From: Actinomyces bowdenii
GTDB lineage: Bacteria > Actinomycetota > Actinomycetes > Actinomycetales > Actinomycetaceae
Assembly: GCF_017592395.1 (NCBI RefSeq)
Contig: NZ_JAGFOU010000002.1
Coordinates: 62,001-126,000 of the forward strand
DNA length: 64,000 nt
Direction of reading: 5' to 3'
The position numbers and the translations under genes were made by a program. The notes under the pieces are model-generated. The model was given only the letters and a program-made list of their open reading frames with translations. It searched no databases and was not told the DNA's origin. This document shows, one piece after another, positions 8,081 through 16,359 of this stretch. Each line of letters opens with the position of its first letter. Within the stretch, counting starts at the first letter, position 1.

Positions 8081-8731
8081 TCAATGGGCGACGACCACGC
8101 GCAGGTCGCGCGGTCCGTGCACCCCGTTGACGCGCACCAGCTCGATGTCACTGGTGGCCGAGGGGCCGGCGATCCAGGTCATCGGCCGCGCGGGGTGCTC
8201 GCCCAGGATGTCGACCGCCTGCGGCACCGTCGGCACGATCGACTCGCGCTCCAGGACCACGACGTGCTTGTCCGGCACCAGGGAGATGGCCCGGCGGCCC
8301 TGGTCGGGCTCGCCGTCGAGGACGATCGTGCCCGAGATCGAGATCCCCAGGCGGGAGCAGGTGAGCACCGCGTCGGCCTCATCGAGCCGCAGCGTGGCGA
8401 TGGGCTCCTCCCGGGAGTCCTCCCACAGCTCGCGCCCGGAGCGGGCCGCCGCCTCCTTGTAGTGCGAGGGCAGGCCGGCGGGCACGACGACGGCGCGCGC
8501 CGGACCGAGCAGCTCGTCGATGGCCTCCAGGATCGCCGCGTCCTGGGGGGCCACGACGACACTGGCCGAGTAGTCCTCGAGCTTCTCGATCATCTCGTCG
8601 ACCACGGGCGGGGAGCCGGGCGGGTTCTCCCCGGAGCGGATGTAGTCGCGGGGGACCGCACCCACCGGCCGGGTCTGGGACCGCGAGATCGCGTCGCGGG
8701 CGCGGGCCAGGATCGCGGATCTCGCATCCAT
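8081..8731 (-). CDS. lutC: Lactate utilization protein LutC
   Basis: LUD-domain subunit (LutC/YkgG type) of the LutABC iron-sulfur oxidase that converts L-lactate to pyruvate. The recognisable core runs from VVVPAGLPSHY through DAVLTCSRLGISISGTIVLD (the conserved ISxSGTI segment) to PARPMTWIAGPSATSDIE near the C-terminus. About 216 residues, in the family range. The ATG at 8731 overlaps the lutB stop as TGATG, indicating translational coupling; a GTG one codon earlier is the only near alternative. Last gene of lutA-lutB-lutC. Confidence 0.93.
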   Translation of the reverse strand: MDARSAILARARDAISRSQTRPVGAVPRDYIRSGENPPGSPPVVDEMIEKLEDYSASVVVAPQDAAILEAIDELLGPARAVVVPAGLPSHYKEAAARSGRELWEDSREEPIATLRLDEADAVLTCSRLGISISGTIVLDGEPDQGRRAISLVPDKHVVVLERESIVPTVPQAVDILGEHPARPMTWIAGPSATSDIELVRVNGVHGPRDLRVVVAH

Positions 8732-10452
8732 CACAGCTCCTCCTCACGGGTCGGGACGGCCGGGGCCCCGCTGGCCCCCGGGGCGATCGGCTCGGGGCCG
8801 ACGATGGCCGAGCGCGCGTCCAGCGGGGCCGGGGACGGCTCGCCGTCGGCGCTCGCGCTGCCGGGGACCGGCCCGCCGGGAGGCGGGGGCGGATCGGCGG
8901 GTAAGCCGTCGCCGGCGCCCACGGCGCGGCCGGCCGCACCCCCCATCGGGGTCCTGCCGTCGGGGTGCGTGCGCCGCCACCACTGGCGGAAGGTCTCCGG
9001 GGGCGCCACCGGCAGGTCCCGCGCCCCGGTCCACAGGGATGCGGGGAAGGGCAGGGCCCCGATCCTGCCCTCCTCGCCGCCCAGCAGCGCCGATGCCTTG
9101 ACCGTGAGCGAAGCGGCCTCCCACAGCGGGCTCTTGGACATCACCGGTGCCGAGACGCTCATCGCCACGTCCCACACGTCCGGCACCACGCGGCGCTTGA
9201 CGTCCACGGAGCGGGCCCGCAGGTGGACGAGGATCGTGGGGATGTCGATCTTGACCGGGCACACCTCCCCGCAGGCACCGCACAGGGAGGAGGCGAAGGG
9301 CAGGGTGTGCACCGGGTCGTCCTCGGCCAGCCCCTGGGTGAGCTGGGGGGTGATGATCGAGCCGATCGGACCGGGGTAGACCGAGCCGTAGGCGTGCCCG
9401 CCGGTGTGCTGGTAGACGGGGCAGATGTTCATGCACGATCCGCAGCGGATGCAGGCCAGCGCCTGACGGCCCACCGGGTCGGCCAGGGTCTTGGTGCGCC
9501 CGTTGTCCATGAGCACCAGGTGGAACTCCTGGGGCCCGTCGCCCTCGGTGACGCCGGTCCACATGGAGGTGTAGGGGTTCATGCGCTCCCCGGTGGCCGA
9601 GCGCGGCAGGAGCTGGGAGAAGATCTCCACGTCCTGGAAGCGGGGCACCAGCTTCTCGATCCCCATGAGGGTGATGAGGGTGTCGGGCAGGGTCAGGCAC
9701 ATGCGCCCGTTGCCCTCGGACTCGAAGACCGAGACCGTGCCGGTCTCGGCCACGCCCATATTGGTGCCCGAGACGGCCACGGAGGCGCGCAGGAACTTGT
9801 GGCGCAGGTGGGAGCGGGCCGCGGCCGTGAGCTCCTGGGGGTCGTCGGACAGATCCCCGGGGGCGCCCTCCATCCGGTCCAGGAAGATGCCGCGCACCTC
9901 CGAGCGGTTGCGGTGGATGGCGGGCACCACGATGTGGGAGGGCATGTCGTCGGCGAGCTGGACGATCATCTCGGCCAGGTCCGTCTCGTGGGCCGTGATG
10001 CCCCGGTCGGCCAGGTACTCGTTGAGGTTGGTCTCCTGAGTGGCCATCGACTTGACCTTGACGACGTCGTCGACTCCCTTGGAGGCGATGATGCCGGCGA
10101 TGATCCGGTTGGCCTCGGCGGCGTCGCGGGCCCAGTGGACGATCCCGCCGCGGGCGGTGACATTGGCCTCGAACTGCTCCAGCAGCTCGGGCAGGCGCGA
10201 GGCCACCTCGAACTTCACCGCCTCGGCGGCGTCGCGCAGCGCCTCCCAGTCGGGCATCTCGGCCACCCGCATGGCGCGCTTGGATCGGATGGTGCGCGTG
10301 GCGTGGCCCAGGTTGCGGCGCATCTGGGTGTTGGCCAGGGTCCGGTGCGCCCCCTGGGGGAAGGTGGGGCCCCAGCGCAGCGTGTCCTCGGGCTGCTCGA
10401 CGTCGGTGCGCCAGCCGCCCGTGCGGGGCATGCCCAGGAATACCTGTGTCAT
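8731..10452 (-). CDS. lutB: Lactate utilization iron-sulfur protein LutB
   Basis: LUD-domain plus ferredoxin-type subunit of LutABC. The N-terminal two thirds contain the LUD core (VSGTNMGVAETGTVSVFESE, MGIEKLVPR). Two 4Fe-4S clusters follow: CIRCGSCMNICPVYQ near residue 335 and CGACGEVCPVKIDIP near 391. At 573 residues it is roughly 100 longer than Bacillus subtilis LutB; the extra part is a Pro/Gly/Ala-rich C-terminal tail from about residue 490. The start at 10452 gives an ATGA overlap with the lutA stop. Confidence 0.94.
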   Translation of the reverse strand: MTQVFLGMPRTGGWRTDVEQPEDTLRWGPTFPQGAHRTLANTQMRRNLGHATRTIRSKRAMRVAEMPDWEALRDAAEAVKFEVASRLPELLEQFEANVTARGGIVHWARDAAEANRIIAGIIASKGVDDVVKVKSMATQETNLNEYLADRGITAHETDLAEMIVQLADDMPSHIVVPAIHRNRSEVRGIFLDRMEGAPGDLSDDPQELTAAARSHLRHKFLRASVAVSGTNMGVAETGTVSVFESEGNGRMCLTLPDTLITLMGIEKLVPRFQDVEIFSQLLPRSATGERMNPYTSMWTGVTEGDGPQEFHLVLMDNGRTKTLADPVGRQALACIRCGSCMNICPVYQHTGGHAYGSVYPGPIGSIITPQLTQGLAEDDPVHTLPFASSLCGACGEVCPVKIDIPTILVHLRARSVDVKRRVVPDVWDVAMSVSAPVMSKSPLWEAASLTVKASALLGGEEGRIGALPFPASLWTGARDLPVAPPETFRQWWRRTHPDGRTPMGGAAGRAVGAGDGLPADPPPPPGGPVPGSASADGEPSPAPLDARSAIVGPEPIAPGASGAPAVPTREEEL

Positions 10453-11279
10453 CGTGCCACCGCCTGTGCGTGCCGGGGGCTCTCGGCGTGCTGGACGTGC
10501 CTGGGGGCGAAGGAGATGTTGCCCTCGAAGGGGGCGTCCTTGGTGGAGGCCAGGATCTCGGCCAGGTGCATGATGCGCACCCCGGAGTTGACGCGCGACA
10601 GGCCGCCGCCGATGTGCATGAGGCAGGAGTAGTCGCCGGCGCACAGGACCTCGGCGCGCGTCGAGATCACGTTGCTCATCTTGTCGGCGAGCATGGCGGT
10701 GGAGGTCTCGGAGTTCTTCATCGAGAAGGTGCCGCCGAAGCCGCAGCAGACCTCGGCGTCGGGCAGGTCGATGAGGGTGAGGGCCTCGACCGCCCTGAGG
10801 AGGCGGTACGGGCGGTCGCCCACCTTGGCGATCCGCAGCGAGTGGCAGGTGGGATGGTAGGCGACGGTGTGCGGGAAGTAGGCGCCCACGTCCTCGGTGC
10901 CCAGGACGTCGATGAGCAGCTCGGTGAGGTCGTAGGTGCGGGCGGCGATCTGCTCGACCCGTGCGGCCAGGGCGGTATCGCCCACATGCTCGGCCACCAG
11001 GCGCTGCTCATGGCGCGCGGCCCCCGTGCAGGAGCCCGAGGGGATGACGATGGCGTCCCACTGGCCGTCCAGCACGGGGGAGAAGGTCTCCACGTGGTTG
11101 CGGATGATGCGGGCCGCCTGCGTGAAGTAGCCGGTGTTGGCGTGCATCTGGCCGCAGCAGACCTGGCCGGGAGGGAAGTGGACCTCATGGCCCAGTCTCT
11201 CCAGGAGGGAGACGGTGGCCTGGGCCGCCTGCGGGAACATGGTGTCGGCGAGGCAGGTCGCGAAGAGTGCGATGCGCAC
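10449..11279 (-). CDS. lutA: Lactate utilization protein LutA
   Basis: Cysteine-rich-domain (CCG) subunit of the LutABC lactate oxidase. Two CCG motifs are visible: VCCGQMHANTGY (about residues 40-51) and VCCGFGGTFSMKN (about 180-192), with partner cysteines in ATCLADTM and YHPTCHSLR; they are expected to bind an iron-sulfur cluster. 276 residues, slightly longer than usual because of a C-terminal extension. The GTG start at 11279 has GGAGGAC upstream. First gene of the operon; its leader carries a small hairpin and a 10-bp tandem repeat. Confidence 0.94.
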   Translation of the reverse strand: MRIALFATCLADTMFPQAAQATVSLLERLGHEVHFPPGQVCCGQMHANTGYFTQAARIIRNHVETFSPVLDGQWDAIVIPSGSCTGAARHEQRLVAEHVGDTALAARVEQIAARTYDLTELLIDVLGTEDVGAYFPHTVAYHPTCHSLRIAKVGDRPYRLLRAVEALTLIDLPDAEVCCGFGGTFSMKNSETSTAMLADKMSNVISTRAEVLCAGDYSCLMHIGGGLSRVNSGVRIMHLAEILASTKDAPFEGNISFAPRHVQHAESPRHAQAVAR

Positions 11280-11298
11280 GGTAGTCCTCCAGGATTGC

Positions 11299-11318
11299 TC
11301 CGGAGGGCTCCCTCCGGA
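11299..11318 (-). promoter_or_regulatory. Leader hairpin upstream of lutA
   Basis: TCCGGAGGG and CCCTCCGGA are perfect 9-bp arms separated by 2 nt, ending just before the lutA ribosome binding site. The CCCTCC segment is complementary to a Shine-Dalgarno sequence, so a role in translation control is possible but unproven. Confidence 0.35.
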
Positions 11319-11334
11319 TGGCGTCCACGGCGTT

Positions 11335-11354
11335 GTGGATTGACGTGGATTGAT
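11335..11354. promoter_or_regulatory. Tandem 10-bp repeat upstream of lutA
   Basis: GTGGATTGAC is followed directly by GTGGATTGAT. Two sites one helical turn apart in front of the lactate operon suggest a regulator site. The rest of 11355-11599 shows nothing I recognise. Confidence 0.3.
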
Positions 11355-11599
11355 CTGTCGATATCTCAGGCAACTCGATCAACTCGGGGCCGTGCTCCGC
11401 AGCCTATGCCCGCCGTCGGGCGCCCTGCCCGCCGCGGTGCGCGCGAGGGCCCCTCCCGCCCGCTGCGGCGCTGGCGGTGACCCGTCATCGCACCGATCCG
11501 CCGACGCCGCCGCCGGCGATCCCGCCGGGCCCGCGGCGGGCCCGGCGGGCGCGTCAAGTGCCTGAATTGAGGCAGGCGGGAGTGCGTTTATGCCGATGC

Positions 11600-11650
11600 G
11601 GCCCGTGGGTACCCGCCGCGGGCGGTGCGCGGGGCGGGCACCCACGGGCC
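11600..11650 (-). terminator. Terminator hairpin after the lactate permease
   Basis: GGCCCGTGGGTACCCGCC and GGCGGGCACCCACGGGCC pair with one mismatch over 18 bp, starting about 9 bp beyond the permease stop. Confidence 0.65.
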
Positions 11651-11658
11651 GGAGCGGC

Positions 11659-13353
11659 TCAGGCGGGCAGGTAGCCGCCGAGCCAGCCCTGGGAGGCGAT
11701 GAGCACCAGAGTGCACAGCACCAGCAGCAGCCCCAGGGAGTAGGGGGCGACCTTGCGCAGGATGTCGGCCTCGGTCCCCGGGGCGTCCACCGCCGTGGAG
11801 GCGATGGCCAGGTTCTGGGGCGAGACGATCTTGCCCAGGCCCCCGCCGATGGTGTTGGCGGCCAGCAGGATCCGCGGGTCCAGCCCCGCGCCCTGGGCCG
11901 CGGTGGCCTGGAGGTTGGCGAACAGCGCTCCCGCGCTGGTGGCCGAGCCGGCCACCGCCGTGCCCAGCCAGCCCAGGACGGGGGACAGGAAGGCATAGGC
12001 CGCCCCCGTGGTGGCCAGGGCCGCGCCGATGGCCGTGGTCTGGCCGGAGAAGTTCATGACATAGGCCAGGGCCATGACGCTGGCGATGGTCACCACCGCC
12101 AGGCGCAGGGTGCGGAAGGTGCGCAGCAGGGTCGCCGCGCTCAGCCGCGGGCTCATCTCGAAGCGCCCCGGCACGGAGCGCAGCGAGTAGACGGCGGTGA
12201 CGATGAGGGCGGTCACCAGGATCCAGGTGCCCGGGTTGGACAGGGTCTGGAGGGTGTAGACGGCGCTGGAGGAGGGCTCTCCCTGGGCGGTGAGCAGCTG
12301 CCCGTGGACGCCGGGCCACTTGATGGGGACATCGGTGGCCTTCAGGGCCGAGCTCAGGTCGAGGCCCAGGCTCCACAGCTTGGTCACGGCGATGATGATG
12401 ACCACCAGGACGTAGGGCAGCAGGGCCAGCACCACGCGCTCGCGGTCAGGGGCGTCGTCAGTGGCCACCCGGGAGCGGTGCTCCTGGGGGGTGGTGGGGG
12501 TCCACACCAGCAGGAAGAGGTAGGAGGCGGCCAGGCCCAGCAGGGAGGCCAGGACCGCGGTGAGCTCGTAGGAGATCGACGGCGTCAGGTAGTGCCCGGC
12601 GCCGGTGGCCAGGCCCGCCACGATGGCCAGGGGCCACAGCTGGCGCACGCCCCGCACACCGTCGAGGATGAACAGGAGCACCAGGGGGATGAAGGCGCAC
12701 AGGACCCAGGTCAGGTGGCCCATGAAGGAGGCCACGACCACCGGCTCCTGGCCGCCGAGCCTGCCCGCGGTGGTCACCGGGATGGCGATGGCCCCGAAGC
12801 CCACGTTGATGGCGTTGCCGACCATGACCACGGCGGCGGACCTGAGCTTGGGCAGGCCCAGGGCGGCGACCATGGCCGCGGCGATGGCCACGGGCGCGCC
12901 GAAGCCCGCCAGGCCCTCCAGCAGCCCGCAGAAGGAGAAGGCGACGATGAGCGCCTGGGCCCTCATGTCGCCCTTGCCGATGGTGTTGAACACGGCCCGC
13001 AGGTCGTCCGAGCGGCCCGAGGCCTCGGTGAGGTTGTAGAGCCAGACCGCCGCGATGATGATGTAGACGATCGGCACCAGGCCCATGGCCACGCCCTGGG
13101 CGGCGCTCATCGCGGTCATGGGGACGGGCATGCCGAAGAAGGCGACGGCGATGATGCAGGCCAGGGCCAGGGAGATGAGCGAGCACCAGTGCGTGGCCAC
13201 CTTGAGCACACCCATGAGCGCGAAGAAGGCTATGAGTGGCACCAGCCCCACTGCGGCGGTGAGGAACACGCTGCCGCCCACGGCCGTCGTCGAGGGCGTG
13301 AAGGAGGCGAGGGGTGCGATGCTCATGGCTGGTAAGAGGAGGACAGGCTCCAT
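11659..13353 (-). CDS. lldP: L-lactate permease (LctP/LldP family)
   Basis: Lactate:proton symporter of the LctP family, about 564 residues with some 13-14 hydrophobic helices. Recognisable segments are GLLEGLAGFGAPVAIAAAM (the conserved gaGFGaPVAI motif), SAAVVMVGNAINVGFGAIA, GWLGTAVAGSATSAGALFAN and ANTIGGGLGKIVSPQNLAIA. The start at 13353 is chosen for AGGAGAG about 7 nt upstream; the frame is open further but those residues look non-coding. Upstream of lutA on the same strand, with a terminator between, so it is probably a separate transcript in the lactate module. Confidence 0.93.
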   Translation of the reverse strand: MEPVLLLPAMSIAPLASFTPSTTAVGGSVFLTAAVGLVPLIAFFALMGVLKVATHWCSLISLALACIIAVAFFGMPVPMTAMSAAQGVAMGLVPIVYIIIAAVWLYNLTEASGRSDDLRAVFNTIGKGDMRAQALIVAFSFCGLLEGLAGFGAPVAIAAAMVAALGLPKLRSAAVVMVGNAINVGFGAIAIPVTTAGRLGGQEPVVVASFMGHLTWVLCAFIPLVLLFILDGVRGVRQLWPLAIVAGLATGAGHYLTPSISYELTAVLASLLGLAASYLFLLVWTPTTPQEHRSRVATDDAPDRERVVLALLPYVLVVIIIAVTKLWSLGLDLSSALKATDVPIKWPGVHGQLLTAQGEPSSSAVYTLQTLSNPGTWILVTALIVTAVYSLRSVPGRFEMSPRLSAATLLRTFRTLRLAVVTIASVMALAYVMNFSGQTTAIGAALATTGAAYAFLSPVLGWLGTAVAGSATSAGALFANLQATAAQGAGLDPRILLAANTIGGGLGKIVSPQNLAIASTAVDAPGTEADILRKVAPYSLGLLLVLCTLVLIASQGWLGGYLPA

Positions 13354-13631
13354 TGGATGCTCTCCTGGTCGGTGACATGTCAGGCGTGCGGGGCACGGGA
13401 CCATGCGGTGGCGGGACTTTGGGCCCTTGAGCACGGCGCCACGCACGCGCATGAGATCCTGCCACAATCGCCGCTGCCGTGCTCCGTGAGTATGCCTGCG
13501 GGGCATGCAGCCCGTTTCTATATTGTGACCATATTTATGGGCAGATTACTTCCGGTGGCGCTCGTGGTGAGGCACACTACGGGACGCATCCGTGACCCCG
13601 CGGTGCAATCCCGCCATTGAAGGAGATCCCA
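13354..13631. promoter_or_regulatory. Divergent intergenic region, lactate permease / secreted-protein operon
   Basis: The 278 bp between the two divergent starts contain an unusually AT-rich block at about 13512-13555 (TATATTGTGACCATATTTAT), the probable site of one or both promoters; I cannot assign -35/-10 boxes with certainty. GACATGTC, a perfect 8-bp palindrome, lies close to the permease start. Confidence 0.35.
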
Positions 13632-14075
13632 ATGAAGCGAGCACTTCACGTGCTGGTCGGCGCAGTGCTGGCCGCCACACTCATCGCCCCCAGCGTCTCG
13701 GCCGCCCAGCAAGGGGTGGAGGGGGGCGGGTGGTCCGAGACCACCGGCAGCTACTCGACGAGCTCCGGCGGGATCAGCGCCAAGCGCTCCTTCCGCGAGG
13801 GCGTGCCCCACCACTCCGGCGAGGCCCAGCGCAAGTCCATCAACGGCACCACCCACAAGCGCGCCCACGGCTGGACGCGGTGGAACGGCGTGTGCCACCA
13901 CACCACGGCCCAGCTGGAGCACCACTGGCCCAGGGGGCAGGTCATCTCCTCCTCCGGGCGGGTCAAGCGGTGGCACTACTCCGAGGCCTGGAGCTCGTGG
14001 GTGGCCTACAACCCCAACGCCCGGTCCAACGGCTACGGCCTGGCACGCACCTACTACGGGCGCAGCTGCAGCTGA
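13632..14075 (+). CDS. Small secreted cationic Trp/His-rich protein, candidate bacteriocin
   Basis: 147-residue precursor with a clear Sec signal peptide: KRALHVLVGAVLAATLIAPS and an SVSA-AQQ cleavage site after residue 24. The mature 123 residues are rich in Trp (7), His, Arg, Lys, Ser and Gly and contain two cysteines (88 and 146) that could form a disulfide. Gly-Gly-Trp at the mature N-terminus and the aromatic, cationic make-up recall lactococcin 972-type bacteriocins, but the sequence is longer and I see no confident match. The ATG at 13632 follows AAGGAGATCCC. The stop overlaps the next start (TGATG), tying it to two membrane proteins and an ABC ATPase, the usual partners of lactococcin 972-like genes. 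Confidence 0.7.
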   Translation: MKRALHVLVGAVLAATLIAPSVSAAQQGVEGGGWSETTGSYSTSSGGISAKRSFREGVPHHSGEAQRKSINGTTHKRAHGWTRWNGVCHHTTAQLEHHWPRGQVISSSGRVKRWHYSEAWSSWVAYNPNARSNGYGLARTYYGRSCS

Positions 14076-15064
14076 TGCCCCTGCTCCTGCGTCGAGCGGT
14101 GGCCCCGGCCCTGATCCCCACGGCGATCATCGCCGTGGGGATCGGCCTGCTGCTCCTGCTGTGCGTCTTCCAGGGCGAGATGGCCCTGGCCAGGCAAGAG
14201 GGCAGCCGCGGCTACACCCCCCGGGCGCTCAGCGTCCAGGCGGCGCCCGATGAGGTCATGCGGGCCCTGAGCGCCTCGGGACTGGACGCCCACGCCTATG
14301 TGGAGGACGGGCCGGGCCGCAGGATCCTCGCCCTGGCCCCCGGGGCGGACCTGTCGCTCCCGCTCCACGGCGGGCAGGTCCGGGAGGGCGCCGGCCCCCA
14401 GGCGCTCATCGGCAGTCAGGTGGGCGCTGCCGAGCCACTCGAAGGCGTCGGGGCCGCTCAGGGCGCCGCCTCCGCGCAGGTGGTCGATGACGGCCGGGCC
14501 GTCATCGTCGAGGGGCGCCGCTACCCGGTCACCGCAGTGCTGGGGAGCCGCGAGCGCAGCCTGCTCCAGTACGAGACGCTCATCATCGACAACCAGCGCT
14601 TCGCCGCCTCCCATGCCGCGGTCGTCGTCGTCGACGGCCCGCAGGCCCGTGAGCTGGTCGAGGAGCACCTGGCCGGCGCCCGCTGGCAGCCCCAGGACCA
14701 GGGCGTGGCGCGCCGGCTCTCCCTCGACACCTTCTCCCCGGTCCTGCTGCCCCTGGGCGGTCTGGCCGGCGCGCTGAGCCTGTGGGCGGCTCTCGGCCTG
14801 GTGGTCGCCTGGCGGCGCCAGGAGGCGCGGGTCAGCATCATCCTGGGGCGCACGGCTCTGGCCGCGCACCTGGCCACGGGCGCCCGCCTCGCGGGGGCGG
14901 GCCTGCTGGGAGCCGCCCTGGCGGTGGCCGGGGTGCATGCGGCGGTGGGGCTGCCGGGCGGCGGGCGCACCCTGGGCGTCCTGGGGGCCGCCCTGGGCGG
15001 CCTGGCGGTTCTGGGGGCCGGGCGCCTGGTCATGGAGAGCCGGCTGGAGGGCGCGGCGCCATGA
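14075..15064 (+). CDS. Bacteriocin-associated membrane protein 1
   Basis: 329-residue integral membrane protein, not recognised by family with certainty. A single N-terminal helix (about residues 9-30, LIPTAIIAVGIGLLLLLCVF) is followed by an extracytoplasmic domain of about 200 residues and three C-terminal helices (from about 228, 269 and 295). This layout matches MacB/FtsX-like permease halves. The start overlaps the secreted-protein stop as TGATG and its stop overlaps the next start as ATGA. By position it should act with the ATPase, in export of or immunity to the small secreted protein; this is inference. Confidence 0.72.
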   Translation: MPLLLRRAVAPALIPTAIIAVGIGLLLLLCVFQGEMALARQEGSRGYTPRALSVQAAPDEVMRALSASGLDAHAYVEDGPGRRILALAPGADLSLPLHGGQVREGAGPQALIGSQVGAAEPLEGVGAAQGAASAQVVDDGRAVIVEGRRYPVTAVLGSRERSLLQYETLIIDNQRFAASHAAVVVVDGPQARELVEEHLAGARWQPQDQGVARRLSLDTFSPVLLPLGGLAGALSLWAALGLVVAWRRQEARVSIILGRTALAAHLATGARLAGAGLLGAALAVAGVHAAVGLPGGGRTLGVLGAALGGLAVLGAGRLVMESRLEGAAP

Positions 15065-16359
15065 TCCATGAGATGGTCCTGGACCTGCGGGCCCGCCCCG
15101 CCGCCCTGGGGGTCAAGATCGCCTTGACCGCCCTGGTGAGCCTGGCGGTCTTCGCCGTGGGGGCTGTGGGGGCCCGCACGGAGGCGGAGGTGGGGCGCGT
15201 GGCGGACTCCCGCTCCGGGCGGGTCCTGTACGGGCTGGTCGACACCCTGGCCGATCCCGAGCGCTACGAGGAGTTCCGCGCCGAGGAGGGCGGCACCCGG
15301 TCGGTGGCGGCCTTCTACGACGCCCTGAGCAGCTCGACGAGCTTCGAGTTCCCCTCCCTGTTCAACCACATGGTCCCGGTGGTCGACTTCCCCGGCGGAG
15401 AGCAGTACCGGCATGTCTACGAGGGCCTGGGAGGCCCTCTGGAGCCCTACCCCGATCCGCTGGGGCGCACGGTCACCGACATCAAGTCCTTCCAGCTCAA
15501 CCAGGACGCCTACGAGTTCTACGGGATCGAGCTCAGCCAGGGGCCGGGCCTGGACTGGCAGGCCGTCGACTACTCCAGCGGCGAGCCGGTGCCGGTGCTG
15601 GTGGGCTCCTCCCTGGCCTCGGTCTACAGCGTCGGGACGAGTCTCCAGGGGTGGCTGGGCGGCCACCCGCTGGAGTTCCGGGTGGCCGGGGTGGTGGACT
15701 CGCGCTCGGCGGTCTACCTGCCCGGGCAGCCCAGCACCTTCCTGGATGAGGCGCTCATCATCCCCTACCCCCACAGCCTGGGGCAGTGCGAGGGCTACGA
15801 CATGGGCCTGTGCAACTCATTGGCCTTCGCCATGGTCAACGGCACCATCGCCGCGCCCGCCTCCATGCGGCCCTCCGAGCTGCTCGACATCCTCAATGCC
15901 ATGGGCGCGGCCTGCGGCTTCGAGGACTACACGCTGCTGGGCACCCCGATCTACACCGTCCAGCTGGGGCTCATGCGCGACTTCGTCGAGCGCCAGGGCG
16001 CGCTGGTCCGCGCGATCGCGGTGGCGGTGGCCCTCTGCTCCCTGACGGCCCTGGCGGGAGTGGGGCTGCACCTGTGGCGCGGGCGCCGCCCGGTGGTGCG
16101 CGCCTGGCTCCTCCTGGGGTGGGCGCCCGGTCGCATCGCCCGCACCCTGACGGCCCTGTGGGTGCGCGACGCCGTCATCCTGGCCGCCATCGTCATCCCC
16201 CTGGTGGCGGCCTCGGCGAGCTTCGACGGCAACTGGGGTCTGGTGGGCCTGGGTGCGGGGCTGGGGCTCATCGCGCTGGAGGGCGCGGGGCACCTGGCGG
16301 CGGTCCGGCGGCTTGCGCGCGGGGGCGCGGTGCGCGGCGGAGGAGATGAGGAGCCATGA
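15061..16359 (+). CDS. Bacteriocin-associated membrane protein 2
   Basis: 432-residue membrane protein with the same layout as its upstream neighbour. One N-terminal helix (VKIALTALVSLAVFAVGAVG, about residues 18-37) precedes an external domain of about 270 residues with two cysteines in GQCEGYDMGLCNS and one in AACGFED. Three C-terminal helices follow (about 320, 365 and 390). This is typical of the integral membrane proteins found beside lactococcin 972-like bacteriocins. Translationally coupled on both sides (ATGA at 15061 and 16356). Probably pairs with the preceding protein as a heterodimeric ABC permease. Confidence 0.72.
   Translation: MIHEMVLDLRARPAALGVKIALTALVSLAVFAVGAVGARTEAEVGRVADSRSGRVLYGLVDTLADPERYEEFRAEEGGTRSVAAFYDALSSSTSFEFPSLFNHMVPVVDFPGGEQYRHVYEGLGGPLEPYPDPLGRTVTDIKSFQLNQDAYEFYGIELSQGPGLDWQAVDYSSGEPVPVLVGSSLASVYSVGTSLQGWLGGHPLEFRVAGVVDSRSAVYLPGQPSTFLDEALIIPYPHSLGQCEGYDMGLCNSLAFAMVNGTIAAPASMRPSELLDILNAMGAACGFEDYTLLGTPIYTVQLGLMRDFVERQGALVRAIAVAVALCSLTALAGVGLHLWRGRRPVVRAWLLLGWAPGRIARTLTALWVRDAVILAAIVIPLVAASASFDGNWGLVGLGAGLGLIALEGAGHLAAVRRLARGGAVRGGGDEEP

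Noticed and set aside
8965-10632. Long plus-strand open frame opposite lutB
   Set aside because: Shadow frame with repetitive Gly/Arg/His composition; lutB on the other strand has intact Fe-S motifs.
14782-15060. Upstream extension of the second bacteriocin-associated membrane gene
   Set aside because: The frame is open but overlaps the preceding gene and is Gly/Arg-rich; the ATG at 15061 gives an ATGA overlap and a proper N-terminal helix.
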